A DNA stretch of 64,000 nucleotides from Glycomyces sp. YM15 (GCF_016918015.1 NZ_JAERMK010000004.1:121264-185263); one strand, 5' to 3'. Numbered from the stretch's first letter, positions 34,616-43,611 are shown. Made by a program: numbers and translations. Notes: generated by a model not told the origin, from the letters alone.

Positions 34616-34644
34616 GTGTGAGTGGGTCGTGGGATAACTCACAC
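34616..34644 (-). promoter_or_regulatory. Inverted repeat upstream of the peptide ABC operon
   Basis: GTGTGAGT (34616-34623) and ACTCACAC (34637-34644) form a perfect 8-bp dyad with a 13-base spacer, 16-44 bases before the GTG start. Its place resembles the chitinase dyad but the sequence differs. Candidate repressor site. The rest of the space up to 34806 is relatively AT-rich and shows nothing else clear. Confidence 0.4.
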
Positions 34645-34806
34645 CATGGCGTACAACACCCCTAAAAGATAGAGTGCGTTGTGAAATCGTTACCGTGCAG
34701 ACGGTTGGCAGAGACCTTGGGCTGCAATTGTTTCGTCCGTATTGCCTCTGTAATCCCAATTTCTGAGACGCGTGTTTCCTCTGAACATTCAAGAGGCGCT
34801 TGGGGA

Positions 34807-35511
34807 TCACTCCGGCAGCAGGTACGCGGAGGCCTCGGCCGCGGCGGCCGGGCCGTAGGACTGCTCCAGCCGGTGCACGAACTCGACCGGGTTCACGGCA
34901 TAACCTTGCGGCCCTATGGATTCGAGGGCGAGCGCGGTCATCTGCGAGCCGACCTCCGCCGCACGGCGCAGGCCCATCCCCCAGCCCAGGCCGGCCAGGA
35001 GGCCGGCGGTGAAGGCGTCGCCCGCACCGGCGGGGTCGATGATCTCGCGGGCGCGCGGGAAGGGCACGCGGACGCGTTCGATGTCGTGGCCGGCGATCTC
35101 GACGCCGTCCTGGTCGAGTGTGGTCACGCGGACGCGCACCCGCTCCAGGATCTCGTCGTCGCTCAGGCCGGTGGTGGCCTGCAGCAGCTGGTACCGGTCC
35201 TGGCTCGTGACGAGGAACTTGGCGCCGGTCAGGAAGTCCACGGCCTCTTCGCCTTCGAGCTCGCCGGGGTCGGCGCTGAACTCGAGGCCGAGGTCGCGGC
35301 ACTGGTCGGCGTAGGCGTGCATGGCTTTGGCCTCGCCAGGCCCGATGTGGACGAGGCGGAGGGTGCCGCCGCGCTCCATGACCTCGATGAGGTCGAGTTC
35401 TTCGCCGTCGATCACGACCGGCGCTTGGCCGAGTCGGCTCATGCCGTGGCCGACCGTTTCAGCGGTCGATCCGGTGACGGCGGTCTTCATGCCTTGCACG
35501 ACAAGTGGCAC
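34807..35511 (-). CDS. PfkB-type kinase, internally truncated (AdoK-like)
   Basis: A PfkB-family sugar/nucleoside kinase in the position of AdoK (Rv2202c) beside ctaC and HesB in mycobacteria. The C-terminal half is intact: the DPAGAGDAFTAG motif (anion hole and catalytic Asp), then the ATP-binding tail. The N-terminus MKTAVTGS resembles the AdoK start, but the next roughly 100 residues, including the first PfkB motif with its GG pair and the substrate lid, are absent; the sequence jumps to the stretch equivalent to mid-protein. The product is about 234 residues instead of 324. The start may be GTG (35511, GAGGA upstream) or the ATG at 35490. It could be inactive. Confidence 0.75.
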   Translation of the reverse strand: MPLVVQGMKTAVTGSTAETVGHGMSRLGQAPVVIDGEELDLIEVMERGGTLRLVHIGPGEAKAMHAYADQCRDLGLEFSADPGELEGEEAVDFLTGAKFLVTSQDRYQLLQATTGLSDDEILERVRVRVTTLDQDGVEIAGHDIERVRVPFPRAREIIDPAGAGDAFTAGLLAGLGWGMGLRRAAEVGSQMTALALESIGPQGYAVNPVEFVHRLEQSYGPAAAAEASAYLLPE

Positions 35512-35566
35512 TGGGAGAGTCCTCGTTAATGGTCGGGGACATGCGGAAAGCGACAAACAATAACGC

Positions 35567-35598
35567 AGCCCGGTCGACGCAGAGCGTGCGACCGGGCT
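35567..35598 (-). terminator. Intrinsic terminator of the HesB/ErpA gene
   Basis: On the minus strand AGCCCGGTCG and CGACCGGGCT pair (10 bp, 12-base loop) and are followed by GCGTTATTGTTTGTC, which is T-rich. It lies about 175 bases after the ErpA stop and before the kinase gene. Confidence 0.7.
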
Positions 35599-35772
35599 GG
35601 AGTAGAACGGCGGTCGGGTCACCAGCCGGGCCATAGGGGGCTTCTGAGTGGAAGACTGGCAAGGCTTCGTAGCGAAGCTCGTGCTTTGAGCGAAGCGGCA
35701 CGTGCGAGGCGTGAACCGCAGTCCAGTTCTTCTCTCAGGAGTCCCTGCCGGGCCACAGCGGACCCTTACCCC

Positions 35773-36144
35773 TTAGTGGAAGGAGTCGCCGCAGGCGCAG
35801 GAGCCCTGGGCGTTCGGGTTGTCGATGGTGAAGCCCTGGGCGTCGATGCGGTCGGCGAAGTCGATGCTGGCACCGATGAGGTAGGGGATGCTCATCTTGT
35901 CGACCACGACGCCGAAGCCTTCGTAGTCCTGGACGGTGTCGCCCTCGCGCACGTCGGTGTCGAAGTACAGGCCGTAGCGCAGGCCGGAACAGCCGCCGGG
36001 GCTGACCTCTACGCGCAGGCGCAGGCCTTCCTCGCCTTCCTGCTCGATCAGGGCCTTGACCTTGGTGGCGGCCGCTTCCGTGAGCACGACGCCGACCTTG
36101 GTGGCGTTGTCCTTGACGTCGTCGGCCTGCTGGGTGGCGCTCAC
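35773..36144 (-). CDS. erpA: Iron-sulfur cluster insertion protein, HesB/IscA family
   Basis: A 123-residue A-type Fe-S carrier. The three ligand cysteines are in VSPGGCSGLRYG and at the C-terminus in SCACGDSF, the typical CxC pair. It hands Fe-S clusters to apo-enzymes, for example NadA encoded 1.4 kb away. The start is a GTG with GAGGGAG six bases upstream. This gene, the kinase and glycerate kinase keep the order seen in mycobacteria (Rv2202c, Rv2204c, Rv2205c). Confidence 0.93.
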   Translation of the reverse strand: MSATQQADDVKDNATKVGVVLTEAAATKVKALIEQEGEEGLRLRVEVSPGGCSGLRYGLYFDTDVREGDTVQDYEGFGVVVDKMSIPYLIGASIDFADRIDAQGFTIDNPNAQGSCACGDSFH

Positions 36145-36292
36145 TGGCAACTCCCTCGTGTGTGTGCGAGATCCAAGTCGATCGGGTCTCTTCGACAGGT
36201 CAACAGTACCCAACGGCTTCGCGTGTGTCGTTATTCCGGAGGTCACATACCCGGAGGTGTGACGTGTCCTGATGACCAGTCCTCGACCGTAC

Positions 36293-37396
36293 CTACTCCT
36301 GCCATTCCTCCGCCACCTTCTCGGCGAGTGAAGTGAGGCCCTGCACGGGTTCGCGCATGGCGGCCTCGGAGCTGCCGAGGAGGTCGGTGACCGAATGGAC
36401 GCCCGCGAGGTCGGGGTGGCCCTCGACGTCGGACCGGCCGGCCATGACCAGGCAGGGCTTCCCGTGGGCGCTCGCGCCGGAGGCGACCTCGGCGGCGAGC
36501 TTGCCGCGCAGGCTCTGGGCGTCGAAGGAGCCCTCACCGGTGATGACGAGGTCGGCTTCGGCGATCTGGGCGTCGAGACCGACTGCGTCGCAGGTGAGGC
36601 GGGCGCCCGATTCACGGTGGCCGCCGAGGAGGAAGAACGCGAAGCCGAGCCCGCCGGCGGCTCCGGCGCCGGGCAGCTCGGAGGCGCCGACCGGGCCGAG
36701 ACGGCGCTCGGCGAGTTCGGCGAAGGACGAGAGGGACATCTCCAGGAACGGCAGCGCGTTGCCGCTCGCGCCCTTCTGCGGGCCGAACATGTAGGTCGCG
36801 CCGTGGGGGCCGAGGAGCGGCGAGTCGACGTCGGTGGCCGCGACGAACTCGACGCCGCGGGTGCGGGCGTGGCCTTCGATGTCGGTGCAGGCCGAGAGCA
36901 CGCCGCCGCCGTAGGGCAGTGCGGCGCCGGTCGAGTCGAGGAGGGTGAGGCCGAGGGCGGTGAGCATCCCGGCGCCGGCGTCGTTGGTGGCCGAGCCGCC
37001 GAGGCCGACGACGATGCGGCGGGCGCCGGTCTCGATCGCGTCGGCGACGATGAGGCCGAGCCCGTAGGTGGTGGTGCGGCGCGGGTCGCGTTCGGCCGCT
37101 TCGAGGAGGTGGAGTCCGCAGGCGGCGGCCGATTCGATGTACGCGGTCTCGCCGTCGCGCAGGTAGTCGGCCTTGACGGGGCGGCCGAGCGGGTCGCAGG
37201 TCGCCACGGTGCGGCGGAGCGCGCCGGGGATGGCGTGGGCGAGGACGTCGACGAAGCCGGGGCCGCCGTCGGCGAGCGGCAGCGTGACCGCGGTGTCGTC
37301 GGGCCGGGCGCGGCGCCAGCCCGCGGCGACGGCGTCGGCGGCTTCGGCGGCGCTCATGGTGCCGGCGAACTTGTCGGGAGCTATGAGGATGCGCAC
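36293..37396 (-). CDS. Glycerate 2-kinase
   Basis: A 367-residue type II (GarK/GlxK) glycerate kinase that makes 2-phosphoglycerate from D-glycerate with ATP. Motifs seen: APDKFAGTMSA, PLADGG, GLGGSATNDAGAGM, GPQKGA and TGEGSFDAQSLRGK. The GTG start is preceded by TAGGCT ending six bases upstream, so it is likely leaderless. It is divergent from nadA. Rv2205c occupies the same place in mycobacteria. Confidence 0.92.
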   Translation of the reverse strand: MRILIAPDKFAGTMSAAEAADAVAAGWRRARPDDTAVTLPLADGGPGFVDVLAHAIPGALRRTVATCDPLGRPVKADYLRDGETAYIESAAACGLHLLEAAERDPRRTTTYGLGLIVADAIETGARRIVVGLGGSATNDAGAGMLTALGLTLLDSTGAALPYGGGVLSACTDIEGHARTRGVEFVAATDVDSPLLGPHGATYMFGPQKGASGNALPFLEMSLSSFAELAERRLGPVGASELPGAGAAGGLGFAFFLLGGHRESGARLTCDAVGLDAQIAEADLVITGEGSFDAQSLRGKLAAEVASGASAHGKPCLVMAGRSDVEGHPDLAGVHSVTDLLGSSEAAMREPVQGLTSLAEKVAEEWQE

Positions 37397-37534
37397 ACCA
37401 AGAGCCTAGTGGATGCCCCGAACCAGGGTGTAACCGCTTGCCGGGTGACCGGAGAGCCCAGCCTGTGGACGGCTTGTCCGCATGGCGGATTCAGGGAGAC
37501 CGGGAAGGGCTCGAAAAGGTTTACCATTGCCGCC

Positions 37535-38701
37535 ATGACGGGCTTCAACGAACCTGCTTCCACTCAGACCGCGCTCCTGCTCCTGGGACGCGGCACCGAC
37601 TCCGGCTCCGAGCGCGGCGTCGACTGCCCCGGTGAACTGCCCGCGCCCTCCGACCCCGACCTGGTCGAACGCGCCCGCGCCGCCAAGGAGGCGCTCGGCG
37701 GCAACGTCTTCATCCTGGGCCACCACTACCAGCGCGACGAGGTGATCCAGTTCGCCGACGTCACCGGCGACTCGTTCAAACTCGCCCAGCAGGCCGCCGC
37801 GCGGCCCGACGCCGAGTACATCCTGTTCTGCGGCGTGCACTTCATGGCCGAGAGCGCCGACATCCTCACCGGCGAGCACCAGCAGGTCATCCTGCCCGAC
37901 CTGGCAGCGGGCTGTTCCATGGCCGACATGGCCACCGCCTCGCAGGTCGAGCAGTGCTGGGAGGACCTGGGGCGCATCGGGATCGCCGACGTCACCGTGC
38001 CGGTGACCTACATGAACTCGACGGCCGCGATCAAGGGCTTCGTGGGCCGTGAAGGCGGCCTCGTGTGCACCTCCTCGAACGCCGAGCGGGCGCTGCGGTG
38101 GGCCTACGACCAGGGCGAGAAGGTCCTGTTCCTGCCCGACCAGCACCTGGGCCGCAACACGATGGTCCGCGAGATGGGCTATTCGCTCGAGGACTGCGTG
38201 CTCTACAACCCGCACAAGCCGAACGGCGGCCTCACCGACGAGGAGCTGCGGAACGCCAAGATCATCCTGTGGAAGGGCCACTGCTCGGTCCACGGGCGCT
38301 TCACGCTCGAGTGCGTGGAGGAGATGCGCCGCCTCGACCCCGAGGTCAACATCCTGGTGCACCCCGAATGCAAGCACGAGGTCGTCGAGGCCGCGGACTT
38401 CGTGGGCTCGACCGAGTACATCATCAAGCAGCTCGAAGCGGCCGAGCCGGGCTCGTCGTGGGCCATCGGCACCGAGCTGAACCTGGTGCGCCGCTTGGCG
38501 AACCAGTTCCCGGACAAGAAGATCTCGTTCCTGGACAAGACGGTCTGCTACTGCTCCACCATGAACCGGATCGACCTGCCGCACCTGGTGTGGGCGCTCG
38601 AGGAGCTCGTGGCCGGGCGGGTGCCGAACACGATCACCGTGGACGCCGAGACCGCCGGTCACGCGCGCGAGGCGCTCGACCGGATGCTCGCGCTGCCGTA
38701 G
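37535..38701 (+). CDS. nadA: Quinolinate synthase A
   Basis: NadA condenses iminoaspartate with dihydroxyacetone phosphate to give quinolinate in de novo NAD synthesis, using a 4Fe-4S cluster. The 388-residue product shows FILGHHYQRDEVI, FCGVHFMAESADIL (Cys), GCSMADM, WKGHCSVHGRF (Cys) and KTVCYCSTMNR (Cys). Start ATG with TACCAT ending seven bases upstream: leaderless. nadB and nadC are not next to it, so iminoaspartate must come from elsewhere. The longer in-frame ORF from 36395 reads antisense to glycerate kinase and is rejected. Confidence 0.96.
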   Translation: MTGFNEPASTQTALLLLGRGTDSGSERGVDCPGELPAPSDPDLVERARAAKEALGGNVFILGHHYQRDEVIQFADVTGDSFKLAQQAAARPDAEYILFCGVHFMAESADILTGEHQQVILPDLAAGCSMADMATASQVEQCWEDLGRIGIADVTVPVTYMNSTAAIKGFVGREGGLVCTSSNAERALRWAYDQGEKVLFLPDQHLGRNTMVREMGYSLEDCVLYNPHKPNGGLTDEELRNAKIILWKGHCSVHGRFTLECVEEMRRLDPEVNILVHPECKHEVVEAADFVGSTEYIIKQLEAAEPGSSWAIGTELNLVRRLANQFPDKKISFLDKTVCYCSTMNRIDLPHLVWALEELVAGRVPNTITVDAETAGHAREALDRMLALP

Positions 38702-38791
38702 CGCGAGTGCCGTCACAAGTGCAACCGCCGACGCGGGTCGCCGCGTGTCCCTGGAGGGGCTCGCAGCGGCCCGCGTCGGGCGTTCACCTCG

Positions 38792-38833
38792 GCGCCGCTT
38801 CCCGGCCATGAAGCGCCGCTTCCAAGCCATGAA
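38792..38833 (+). repeat. 21-bp imperfect tandem repeat
   Basis: Two adjacent copies of a 21-base unit (GCGCCGCTTCCNNGCCATGAA, 19/21 identical) lie in the 334-base gap between nadA and murA (38702-39035). The rest of that gap is GC-rich, with no gene; the murA promoter must be within its last 150 bases. Confidence 0.5.
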
Positions 38834-39035
38834 TGAGCGGGGGCTTCGCCGGGTTCGCGCGTTGCGGCGTTTCCGGTGCGCATGATCACCGTGGGTTATG
38901 TCGCTACCTGGGCGTTTTCCCCGTGCCCGTTCCGTTATCGTTGGTCCGCCGAGTGCAATCGAGGCGTCCACCGCCTTACGATTCACTCCCAGTTCCCGGC
39001 TTCAGTCCCAGAACTCCACCCACCGAGGAGACCTC

Positions 39036-40415
39036 TTGAGCAGCACCGACGCCACCCCTGAAACCGCGCCCGCCGAAGACATGCTGATCATCCACGGCGG
39101 CACCCCCCTCGACGGCGAGGTCCAGGTCCGCGGTGCGAAGAACCTCGTCTCCAAGGCCATGGTCGCCGCCCTGCTGGGCACCTCCCCCTCAGTACTGCGC
39201 TCGGTGCCCGCCATCCGCGACGTCGAGGTCGTGACGGGGCTCCTCCGCGTCCACGGCGTCGACGTCGATCTCGACGGCGACACGCTCTACATGGACCCCA
39301 CCTCGGTCGAGTCCGCCGGCGTGGAGGAGATCAACGTCCACGCCGGGACGAGCCGCATCCCGATCCTCCTGTGCGGGCCCCTCCTGCACCGCCTCGGCCG
39401 CGCCTTCATCCCCGACCTGGGCGGATGCAACATCGGTGGTCGCCCTATCGACTTCCACCTCGACGCGCTCCGCAAGTTCGGAGCGGTCGTCGAGAAGGGC
39501 GCCGACGGCACGCACCTCTCGGCCCCCAACGGCCTCCACGGCATTCGCTACGAGCTTGAGTTCCCGTCCGTCGGCGCCACCGAGCAGGTGCTGCTCACCG
39601 CCGTGATGGCCAAGGGCACCACGGAACTGCGCAACGCCGCGATCGAGCCGGAGATCATCGACCTCATCTGCATCCTGCAGAAGATGGGCGCGATCATCAA
39701 GGTCCACACCAACCGCGTGATCGAGATCGTGGGCGTGGAGGAGCTCAAGGGCTACTCGCACCGGGCCCTGCCCGACCGCATCGAGGCCGCCTCGTGGGCC
39801 TCGGCGGCGCTCGCCACCCAGGGCAGCGTGTTCGTGCGCGGCGCGCAGCAGGCCGACATGATGACGTTCCTCAACGTGTTCCGCTCCATCGGCGGCGCGT
39901 ACGACGTGAACGACGACCCGATCGAGGGCGGCATCCGCTTCTGGCACCCGGGCACCCCGCTCAAGCCGGTCGCGCTCGAGACCGACGTGCACCCCGGGCT
40001 CATGACCGACTGGCAGCAGCCGATCGTCGTGGCGCTGACGCAGGCCGACGGCCTGTCGATCATGCACGAGACGGTGTACGAGAACCGTTTCGGCTACACC
40101 TCCGAGCTGCGCCGCATGGGCGCGAACATCGAGCTGTACTCGGACTGCCTGGGCGGCACGCCGTGCCGCTGGGGCCGCCGCAACTTCCTGCACTCGGCCG
40201 TCATCGCCGGGCCCTCGAAGCTGCACGCCGCCGACCTCCAGATCCCCGACCTGCGCGCCGGGTTCAGCCACCTCATCGCCGCGATGGCCGCCGAGGGCAC
40301 CTCGCGCGTCTACGGCGTCGACCGCTACATCACGCGCGGCTACGAGAACTTCGAGGCGAAGCTCGTCGGTCTCGGCGCGAAGATCGAACGGCCGGCCTCG
40401 GCGACGCTCGCGTAG
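39036..40415 (+). CDS. murA: UDP-N-acetylglucosamine 1-carboxyvinyltransferase
   Basis: MurA adds enolpyruvyl to UDP-GlcNAc, the first committed step of peptidoglycan synthesis. The 459-residue product is about 40 longer than E. coli MurA, mainly by an N-terminal tail. It carries VRGAKNLVSKA, the fosfomycin-target cysteine in LGGCNIGGRPIDFH, and RADGLS-type active-site loops including GGIRFWHPGTPL. The start is a TTG with GAGGAG five bases upstream; the longer frame from 38898 has no homology. The stop sits inside a short hairpin (40394-40423). Confidence 0.93.
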   Translation: MSSTDATPETAPAEDMLIIHGGTPLDGEVQVRGAKNLVSKAMVAALLGTSPSVLRSVPAIRDVEVVTGLLRVHGVDVDLDGDTLYMDPTSVESAGVEEINVHAGTSRIPILLCGPLLHRLGRAFIPDLGGCNIGGRPIDFHLDALRKFGAVVEKGADGTHLSAPNGLHGIRYELEFPSVGATEQVLLTAVMAKGTTELRNAAIEPEIIDLICILQKMGAIIKVHTNRVIEIVGVEELKGYSHRALPDRIEAASWASAALATQGSVFVRGAQQADMMTFLNVFRSIGGAYDVNDDPIEGGIRFWHPGTPLKPVALETDVHPGLMTDWQQPIVVALTQADGLSIMHETVYENRFGYTSELRRMGANIELYSDCLGGTPCRWGRRNFLHSAVIAGPSKLHAADLQIPDLRAGFSHLIAAMAAEGTSRVYGVDRYITRGYENFEAKLVGLGAKIERPASATLA

Positions 40416-40423
40416 CCGAGGCC
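40394..40423 (+). terminator. Hairpin overlapping the murA stop
   Basis: GGCCTCGG (40394-40401) pairs with CCGAGGCC (40416-40423) around the stop codon. A second, longer dyad CGGCTTGCGG / CCGCAAGCCG spans 40470-40516. Either could end murA transcription. No T-tract is present. Confidence 0.35.
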
Positions 40424-40573
40424 GAGCACGTCGGCGAAGCTCGCGAGCCGCGATCGAACACCCTCTGCGCGGCTTGCGGGCCGTAGCCGATCGCCCTCGG
40501 CACAGTCCGCAAGCCGTAACCGAGCTGAGACCGTCCGGACGAGCTGAGCCGGAGTCAGGCGAATCCGCGTAGG

Positions 40574-40579
40574 TATGCT
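40574..40579 (+). promoter_or_regulatory. -10 element of the DUF3043 gene
   Basis: TATGCT within GTAGGTATGCTTGG lies about 45 bases before the GTG start, with GAGGAAGG in between. The same 14-base word recurs upstream of vapBC (53482-53495). Confidence 0.5.
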
Positions 40580-40623
40580 TGGAGGGCAGCATCCCGCAGC
40601 GAGTCGAGGAAGGCCTTAAGTCC

Positions 40624-41277
40624 GTGGCGAAGAAGTCCGTGCAGGCGGAGACACCTGCCCCCGAGGAAACCCAGCCGGCTTCCGCCACCGACAAGAAGGG
40701 GAAGGCCACTCCCAAGCGGCCCAACCAGTCCAAGGCGCGCCCCCCGGCCAACCCCCCGCTGACCGCGAAGGAGAAGCGGGAGGCCCAGAAGAAGGCCGGG
40801 CCGCTCACCAAGGAGCAGAAGAAGCAGGCGAAGGACGACCTCCGCGCCGAGCGCTCCCGCATCGCCGAGGGCCAGTGGAAGGGCGACCCGCTCTTCGACA
40901 AGTACCACCTGCCGCGCGACCGCGGAGCCGAGCGGCTCCTGGTGCGCGACATCGTGGACTCGCGCTGGTCCGTCGGCCAGTACTACATGTTCGGCGCGTT
41001 CGCGATCCTGATCCTCTCCACCGGATCGGTGCAGCTCCAGAGCTACCTGTTCATCGCGCTCCTCGTGATGACGGCCGTCATCGTGTTCGAATCGGTCCTG
41101 CTGGCGCGCCGCGTGAAGCGGATCGTGACCAAGCGCCACCCGAGGACCGAGCAGCGCATGGGCGCCCTGTACTGGTACGCGATCCAGCGGAGCATCATGC
41201 CCCGCTCGATGCGCAACCCGCGGCCGCGCATGAGCTACAAGGCGAAGGAAGACGACCTCGGCAAGGTCGTCAAGTAG
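40624..41277 (+). CDS. DUF3043 membrane protein
   Basis: A 217-residue protein of the actinobacterial DUF3043 family. The first 60 residues are Lys/Ala/Pro-rich and disordered, followed by a conserved charged segment (DPLFDKYHLPRDRG) and two membrane helices (about residues 118-160, LSTGS between them), then a basic C-terminal tail (RSIMPRSMRNPRPRM). The family function is unknown, perhaps envelope related. The GTG at 40624 has GAGGAAGG upstream. It follows murA, as DUF3043 (Rv2206) does near glycerate kinase in mycobacteria. Confidence 0.85.
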   Translation: MAKKSVQAETPAPEETQPASATDKKGKATPKRPNQSKARPPANPPLTAKEKREAQKKAGPLTKEQKKQAKDDLRAERSRIAEGQWKGDPLFDKYHLPRDRGAERLLVRDIVDSRWSVGQYYMFGAFAILILSTGSVQLQSYLFIALLVMTAVIVFESVLLARRVKRIVTKRHPRTEQRMGALYWYAIQRSIMPRSMRNPRPRMSYKAKEDDLGKVVK

Positions 41278-41432
41278 GACGGGCGCGGGCTGCTCCACGA
41301 CTCGCAGGCGTCGTCGAGGGGCTGTCCGCTTTGCACCGGTCCGGCCCGGGATCGTTCTGCTGTCGTTCCCGGGTCTCCCATGGCCTACCCTCGAATTGTC
41401 GTAGCCCTCTCTGACCCCGGAAAGTAGTCAAC

Positions 41433-42512
41433 GTGGTGGATGTCGCGGCGGACTTGCGGGCGGGGCTGTTCCGCGCCCTCGGCCCACTCGATCGCGCCAC
41501 CATGCGGCACGCGATCGCCGACACCGTCGCCCTCCAGCAGATCCGTGAAGAGGCGACCATGCGCCTCGCCCGGTCCGCGGTCGAGGCCGACCAGTCGCGG
41601 CTGCTCGGCGTGCGAGCCGTGATCCTGCGCGTGCTCGGCGACTTCGACGGCGCCGAAGTCGACGCCGCCGCGGCCGTCAAGTACGCCGAAGCGGTCGGCG
41701 CCGACCTCCTGCTGGCCCCCGCGAGGGCGCGGCTGGCGCAGGTGCTGCGCGTGCGCGGCCGCTTCGAGGAGGCCGACCAGCTGTTCGCGCTCGCCGAGGC
41801 CGGAGAGCTGCCGAGGACGCTCACCGGCGCCGTGCGGGCCTACGCCGGCCTCTCCTGCATCGCGCAGGGGCGCATCACCGAATCGCTCATCCACGTGCAG
41901 CGCGCCTCCGAGCAGAACCCGCACGGGTTCGTCATGCAGATCGTCGAGACCGCCCTCTCGCTCATCGAGGAGCACGCCGCGAAGGCCGGCTTCGGGCCGC
42001 CGCCGCGCGGCTGGCCCGAACGCGCCGGGCACCCCGCCCCCGACCGGTTCCAGGACCCGCAGACCGGGCGCTTCGGGTACCTCGGCGTGGACGGACGGCC
42101 GGTCGTGCAGGCCGCGTTCAGCCAGGCCGGGGACTTCCGCGGCGGTGTGGCCGCCGTGCGCCAGGCCGACTGGGGCGCGATCGACCGCACCGGCACCGTC
42201 GTCGTCCCGATGCTCTACACCTCCATGGAGACCCCCACCGCCGACGGGCGCACCGTCACCGGGTTCGTCAACGGCGTCGCCGTCGCCGCCCAGCGCGGGC
42301 GCGTGCTCGTCGTGCACAAGACCGGGCGCGTCGTCGTGCCCCCGCGCTACCAGCGCGTCGAGGTGCACCCCTCCGGCTTCCTCGCCTCCGACGGGTACTC
42401 GTGGGGCGCACTCGGCTTGGACGGCAACGAGATCGTGCCGCTGCGGGCCGACCGGGCCGAGGCGCTGCGGATGCTCGACGCGGCCGTCTCGATCGACGAC
42501 GGGCCGCTGTAG
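41433..42512 (+). CDS. TPR-like and WG-repeat protein
   Basis: A 359-residue protein with two parts. Residues about 30-190 are all-helical and look like tetratricopeptide repeats (for example LLLAPARARLAQVLRVRGRF with EEADQLFALAEAG). Residues about 200-330 contain WG-type beta repeats: RFGYLGVDGRPVV, ADWGAIDRTGTVVVP, RVLVVHKTGRVVVPP and YSWGALGLDGNEIVP. WG repeats are usually surface or binding modules; the function is unknown. The GTG at 41433 has a weak GGAAAG upstream. No signal peptide is seen, so it is probably cytosolic. Confidence 0.7.
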   Translation: MVDVAADLRAGLFRALGPLDRATMRHAIADTVALQQIREEATMRLARSAVEADQSRLLGVRAVILRVLGDFDGAEVDAAAAVKYAEAVGADLLLAPARARLAQVLRVRGRFEEADQLFALAEAGELPRTLTGAVRAYAGLSCIAQGRITESLIHVQRASEQNPHGFVMQIVETALSLIEEHAAKAGFGPPPRGWPERAGHPAPDRFQDPQTGRFGYLGVDGRPVVQAAFSQAGDFRGGVAAVRQADWGAIDRTGTVVVPMLYTSMETPTADGRTVTGFVNGVAVAAQRGRVLVVHKTGRVVVPPRYQRVEVHPSGFLASDGYSWGALGLDGNEIVPLRADRAEALRMLDAAVSIDDGPL

Positions 42513-42550
42513 CCGCACCGTCCGTTCGCCTGCCTGTGACACTCGAGTCG

Positions 42551-42578
42551 TTGACGCTAGCCGCGCGGCAGGTAATCT
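42551..42578 (+). promoter_or_regulatory. Complete -35/-10 promoter of the aldo/keto reductase
   Basis: TTGACG (42551-42556), a 16-base spacer and TAATCT (42573-42578) lie seven bases before the ATG. This is a near-consensus sigma-70 promoter and implies a leaderless mRNA. Confidence 0.75.
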
Positions 42579-42585
42579 CTTGGAC

Positions 42586-43581
42586 ATGGAGTTTCGTCAT
42601 CTCGGCCGTTCAGGCCTCGTCATTTCCGAACTGGTCTACGGCAACTGGATCACCCACGGCAGGCAGGTGGAAGAGGACGCCGCCGTCGCGTGCGTGAACG
42701 CCGCCCTCGAAGCCGGCATCACCACCTTCGACACCGCCGACGTCTACGCGCAGGGCGCCGCTGAAGAGGTCCTCGGCCGCGCGCTGAAGGACCAGCGCCG
42801 CGACGGGCTGGAGATCTTCACCAAGGTCTACTGGCCGATGGGCCCGGGCAAGAACGACCGCGGCCTCTCGACCAAGCACATCAAGGAGTCGATCGACAAC
42901 TCGCTGCGGCGCCTCCAGACCGACCGCGTCGAGCTGTACCAGGCCCACCGCTGGGACGTCGAGACGCCGCTCGAGGAGACCATGCAGGCGTTCGCCGACG
43001 TCGTGCACTCCGGCAAGGCCCATTACATCGGCGTCTCCGAGTGGACCGCCGACCAGATCCGCGCCGGTGCGGCGCTCGCCAAGGAGCTGAAGATCCAGCT
43101 CGTGTCGAGCCAGCCGCAGTACTCCGCCCTGTGGCGGGTCATCGAGGCCGAGGTCGTCCCGGCCTCCGAGGAGCTCGGCATCGGCCAGATCGTCTGGTCG
43201 CCGCTGGCCGGCGGCGTCCTCTCCGGCAAGTACAAGCCGGGCCAGGACGCTCCCGCGGGCTCGCGCGGCGCCGACCCCAAGTTCGGCCGCTTCGTCGAGG
43301 GCTGGATGAACGACGACGTGCTCACGCGCGTTCAGCAGCTCGGCCCGATCGCCGAGAAGCAGGGCCTCACCATCGCGCAGCTGAGCCTCGCGTGGGTGCT
43401 GCAGCACTCGAACGTGTCCGCCGCGATCATCGGCGCGACCCGTCCCGAGCAGGTCGTCGAGAACGTCAAGGCCGTCGGCGTCAAGCTCGACGCCGAGGTC
43501 ATGGACGAGATCAACAAGCTCCTCGAGCCGGTCGCCGTGACCGACCCGAAGGAGACCACCGCCCCGAACCCCCGCGCGTAA
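42586..43581 (+). CDS. Aldo/keto reductase, Kv-beta-like
   Basis: A 331-residue NAD(P)H-dependent aldo/keto reductase. The tetrad Asp-Tyr-Lys-His is visible: FDTADVYAQG (Asp, Tyr), EIFTKVYW (Lys) and LYQAHRWD (His). The sequence is close to the family of voltage-channel beta-subunit-like oxidoreductases. The substrate is an unknown carbonyl. It has its own strong leaderless promoter. The open frame of miaA on the other strand overlaps it almost fully, which is noted at that gene. Confidence 0.92.
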   Translation: MEFRHLGRSGLVISELVYGNWITHGRQVEEDAAVACVNAALEAGITTFDTADVYAQGAAEEVLGRALKDQRRDGLEIFTKVYWPMGPGKNDRGLSTKHIKESIDNSLRRLQTDRVELYQAHRWDVETPLEETMQAFADVVHSGKAHYIGVSEWTADQIRAGAALAKELKIQLVSSQPQYSALWRVIEAEVVPASEELGIGQIVWSPLAGGVLSGKYKPGQDAPAGSRGADPKFGRFVEGWMNDDVLTRVQQLGPIAEKQGLTIAQLSLAWVLQHSNVSAAIIGATRPEQVVENVKAVGVKLDAEVMDEINKLLEPVAVTDPKETTAPNPRA

Positions 43582-43611
43582 CGAGCGCTTCGCGACGCCC
43601 GACCGCGACTC

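Noticed and set aside
36395-37534. N-terminal extension of nadA
   Set aside because: This part is antisense to glycerate kinase. The ATG at 37535 fits family length and has a -10 seven bases upstream.
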